The notes beneath the pieces are model-generated. The model saw nothing but the letters and a program-made list of their open reading frames with translations. It was not told where the DNA came from and did no database searches. A program made the translations under genes and the position numbers. From the NCBI GenBank assembly GCA_910585875.1, contig CAJUIK010000076.1, positions 1 through 8,027 on the forward strand: a DNA stretch of 8,027 nt, written 5' to 3'. Origin of the DNA: an uncultured Eubacteriales bacterium (GTDB taxonomy: Bacteria > Bacillota > Clostridia > Oscillospirales > Butyricicoccaceae). Each line of letters starts with the position of its first letter. Within the stretch, counting starts at the first letter, position 1. Shown piece after piece: positions 6,351-8,027 of the stretch.

Positions 6351-7097
6351 TTATTCCACAGGCGGGCACCCCAGCTCGCACCAGGCCGGGCGGAATCCGC
6401 TCTGGATGGCGTTGCGCGCCGAACCGACGTTGGACCAGGCGGCGCAGTAAAAGGGAACCTTCCCCCGCTCCAGGATTTCGCAGGCCAGCCGGCTGGTGAG
6501 AGCGGCCGCGATTCCCTGCCTCCGGTATTGGGGCAGCACGTCGACGCCGATTTGCCACATGGCGTCGCAGTCTGCCGAGCAACCCGCCAGCCCAGCCAGC
6601 CGGCGGCCGTCGTAAGCGGCCGCCGCCAGCATATCGGTTTCCGGGCGCTGGAAGCACAAGGCGTTGCCCCATTGGGGCAAATAGAGCCCGGCCAGCTCCG
6701 CCGGAGTCAGAATGCGAACCTCCAGAGAGCAGGCCCGAGGCCGAACCGCTTCCACATCCGGCAGAAAATACTCCGCCATATAACGGGAGCGCAGGCCATG
6801 CGGCGCCAGCAGCCTGTCCAGCTCATGGAGGGCGGGAGTCTCAAAACACGCCTCCGGCCGGCGGCCGGCCAAATATCCGCCCACAACCCTCTCCAGCCCG
6901 GGCCGGACAGAGGCCGTCACATTGCTCCCGTAACTGACGAAAGCGCAGCCGAAGGGCAGCTTCAAATATTTCCGGGCTCCTGGCCGGGAAACGGACGGGA
7001 CGATCACATTTTCCCTGGCCTGCAAATCCTCCGGGCGACAGTTCAGGTCCAAAGCGGATTGAGCCAGGGCAATCTCCCAAATTTCTCTATTGGTCAT
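6351..7097 (-). CDS. GNAT family N-acetyltransferase with an N-terminal extension
   Basis: Of 248 residues, the C-terminal part is a GNAT domain: IGVDVLPQYRRQGIAAAL (183-200) is motif A with the RRQGIA acetyl-CoA loop, and FYCAAWSNVGSARNAIQSGF (216-235) is the following motif B. The N-terminal part (about 1-120) contains SALDLNCRPEDL (14-25), a KYLKLPFGCAF stretch (43-53) and VSYGSNVTASV (54-64). These are characteristic of a Bacillota GNAT subfamily with a large N-terminal domain; its role and the substrate are unknown. The ATG at 7097 lies 3 nt after the chromate-transporter stop codon. No Shine-Dalgarno-like sequence is visible before it (the region reads CGGCTTGGTTTAACGC), so translation probably depends on coupling to the upstream gene. 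Confidence 0.88.
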   Translation of the reverse strand: MTNREIWEIALAQSALDLNCRPEDLQARENVIVPSVSRPGARKYLKLPFGCAFVSYGSNVTASVRPGLERVVGGYLAGRRPEACFETPALHELDRLLAPHGLRSRYMAEYFLPDVEAVRPRACSLEVRILTPAELAGLYLPQWGNALCFQRPETDMLAAAAYDGRRLAGLAGCSADCDAMWQIGVDVLPQYRRQGIAAALTSRLACEILERGKVPFYCAAWSNVGSARNAIQSGFRPAWCELGCPPVE

Positions 7098-7100
7098 GCG

Positions 7101-7661
7101 TTAAACCAAGCCGTAAAACAGAGCGCCGACGACGCCGCAGGCCAACATGACATAGATGGGGTTGGGCTTCCATTTGCGCAGGGCAAACAGGGCCGCGGCG
7201 AATAGGCCAACGGCGAACCAATCCACCATATCCACGCTGAAGCTGGTTTTGCTGCCCCACAGAGCGTTGGCCATCAAGCCGTAGCCAGAGGCGGCGATCA
7301 AAGCCACCACGCCGGGGCGCAGGCCCTTGACCACGCCCTGCACCATCCGCAGGTTCCGATATTTGAAGAAGAAATAGGACAAAAGCAGCACAATGACCAA
7401 AGAAGGCAGAATGCAGCCGAAGGTGGCCACCACCGTGCCCACAGGCCCTCCCATGCGGATGCCCACAAAGGAGGCGGAATTGATAGCGATGGGGCCCGGC
7501 GTCATCTGGGAGATGGTGATGATATCGGTAAATTCTTGGGCAGTCAGCCATTGGTTGGCCCGCACCACCTGCTCCTCGATCAGCGGCAGGGCCGCATAAC
7601 CGCCGCCAAAGCTAAACGCGCCCACTTGAATAAAGGCCCACAGCAGCTGTAACAGAATCAT
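7101..7661 (-). CDS. Short-chain chromate transporter subunit (CHR domain), second of a pair
   Basis: The 186-residue polytopic membrane protein consists of one CHR domain, half the size of classical two-domain ChrA. Diagnostic motifs are FSFGGGYAALPLI (16-28) and ISQMTPGPIAINSASFVG (50-67), followed by VKGLRPGVVALI (111-122). Short CHR proteins are usually encoded as adjacent pairs that together make a functional chromate (CrO4 2-) exporter. In anaerobes without chromate exposure the physiological substrate may be another oxyanion. The partner gene lies immediately upstream. The two overlap by 4 bp (ATGA at 7661-7658), and GGGAGGG about 8 nt before the ATG sits inside the partner's last codons, which fits equimolar, coupled translation. 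Confidence 0.93.
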   Translation of the reverse strand: MILLQLLWAFIQVGAFSFGGGYAALPLIEEQVVRANQWLTAQEFTDIITISQMTPGPIAINSASFVGIRMGGPVGTVVATFGCILPSLVIVLLLSYFFFKYRNLRMVQGVVKGLRPGVVALIAASGYGLMANALWGSKTSFSVDMVDWFAVGLFAAALFALRKWKPNPIYVMLACGVVGALFYGLV

Positions 7662-8027
7662 GCGGATTTCCCTCCCTTCGCCTTTTTATCCTGCAAAATC
7701 ACATTGACGGCTCCGATGGCGCCGCAGGCCAACACGACCCAGGCCACGTTGACGCCCGTGAACAGCGCCGCTATCAGCGCCAGGATCATGACGACGATGT
7801 GCAGCATATTTTTGGATTTCACGACGCCTTTGGCCATGGTATACACCACGTCCACAATCACCGCCGCCACGCCGACGCCCATTCCCTTCAGCACCAGGGA
7901 GACAATTCTGTTGTCCCGGAAGGCGGTATAGAACTGGGAGATGGCCGCCAGAATGACCATGGGAGGCAGCACGGTGCCAAACGTCGTCACCAGCGCGCCG
8001 AAGACGCCGGCCAGCCGATAGCCGATG
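7658..8027 (-). CDS. Short-chain chromate transporter subunit, first of the pair (5' end outside window)
   Basis: The reading frame is open to the window edge, so the N-terminus, including the expected FGGG motif, is missing. What remains, starting IGYRLAGVFGALVTTFGTVLPP, corresponds to the second half of a CHR domain. Hydrophobic helices follow, as does a VLKGMGVGVAAVIVDVVY segment that aligns by eye with VVKGLRPGVVALIAASGY of the downstream partner. It ends in a lysine-rich tail (QDKKAKGGKSA). An in-frame GTG at 7990 is an internal valine, not a start, because coding continues unbroken upstream with family-like sequence. It shares ATGA with the next gene, and the two products probably form a heterodimeric transporter. 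Confidence 0.87.
   Translation of the reverse strand, partial: IGYRLAGVFGALVTTFGTVLPPMVILAAISQFYTAFRDNRIVSLVLKGMGVGVAAVIVDVVYTMAKGVVKSKNMLHIVVMILALIAALFTGVNVAWVVLACGAIGAVNVILQDKKAKGGKSA

Noticed and set aside
5832..7205. A 457-codon open frame on the plus strand across 5832-7205.
   Set aside because: It runs antisense through the phosphoesterase and GNAT genes and into the chromate transporter gene, with low-complexity Arg/Pro/Gln/Ala composition. It is a by-product of GC-rich coding on the minus strand.
7990..7992. GTG as the start of the right-hand chromate transporter gene.
   Set aside because: The frame stays open to the window edge with family-like residues (IGYRLAGVFGAL) upstream, so the GTG encodes an internal valine and the gene is simply cut by the window.

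Overview
The window looks like an ordinary chromosomal segment of a high-GC Bacillota, most likely an anaerobic Clostridia or Negativicutes-type gut bacterium. This is an inference from three things: strong GGAGG-type ribosome binding sites, the GlyA and endonuclease III sequences, and short genes packed into same-strand runs with a paired short chromate transporter, a TSUP permease and several GNATs. No species is claimed. Three starts appear to be non-ATG (TTG, TTG, GTG).

Left part (1-1766, minus strand): a truncated membrane protein, probably the N-terminus of a CPBP-type intramembrane protease, lies downstream of glyA (serine hydroxymethyltransferase). A perfect 16-bp hairpin separates them. 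The 240-bp gap at 1767-2006 carries two near-consensus sigma-A promoters placed back to back and physically overlapping, one firing left into glyA and one right into nth.

Middle part (2007-3557, plus strand): nth encodes endonuclease III with all catalytic and iron-sulfur residues. After a 111-bp gap comes a 240-residue zinc-ribbon protein with a DUF5710-like N-terminus. Its base composition is clearly lower in GC than its neighbours, and a strong intrinsic terminator closes the unit.

Right part (3586-8027, minus strand): seven codirectional genes, read from right to left. They are a split chromate transporter pair overlapping by 4 bp (the upstream one runs off the window), a GNAT acetyltransferase starting 3 nt later, a YfcE-like metallophosphoesterase, a two-helix membrane protein, a TauE/SafE-type anion permease, and a second GNAT of tandem-domain form. 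Most gaps are 3-55 nt (one is 105 nt) and I see no convincing internal promoter or terminator, so this may be one long operon, though the functions do not form an obvious pathway.

I see no RNA gene, CRISPR array, insertion sequence, phage gene or clear defence system. The most interesting points are the overlapping divergent promoters, the atypical DUF5710/zinc protein, and a short reading frame overlapping the nth start with an A_AAA_AAG slippery heptamer. The last is probably chance.
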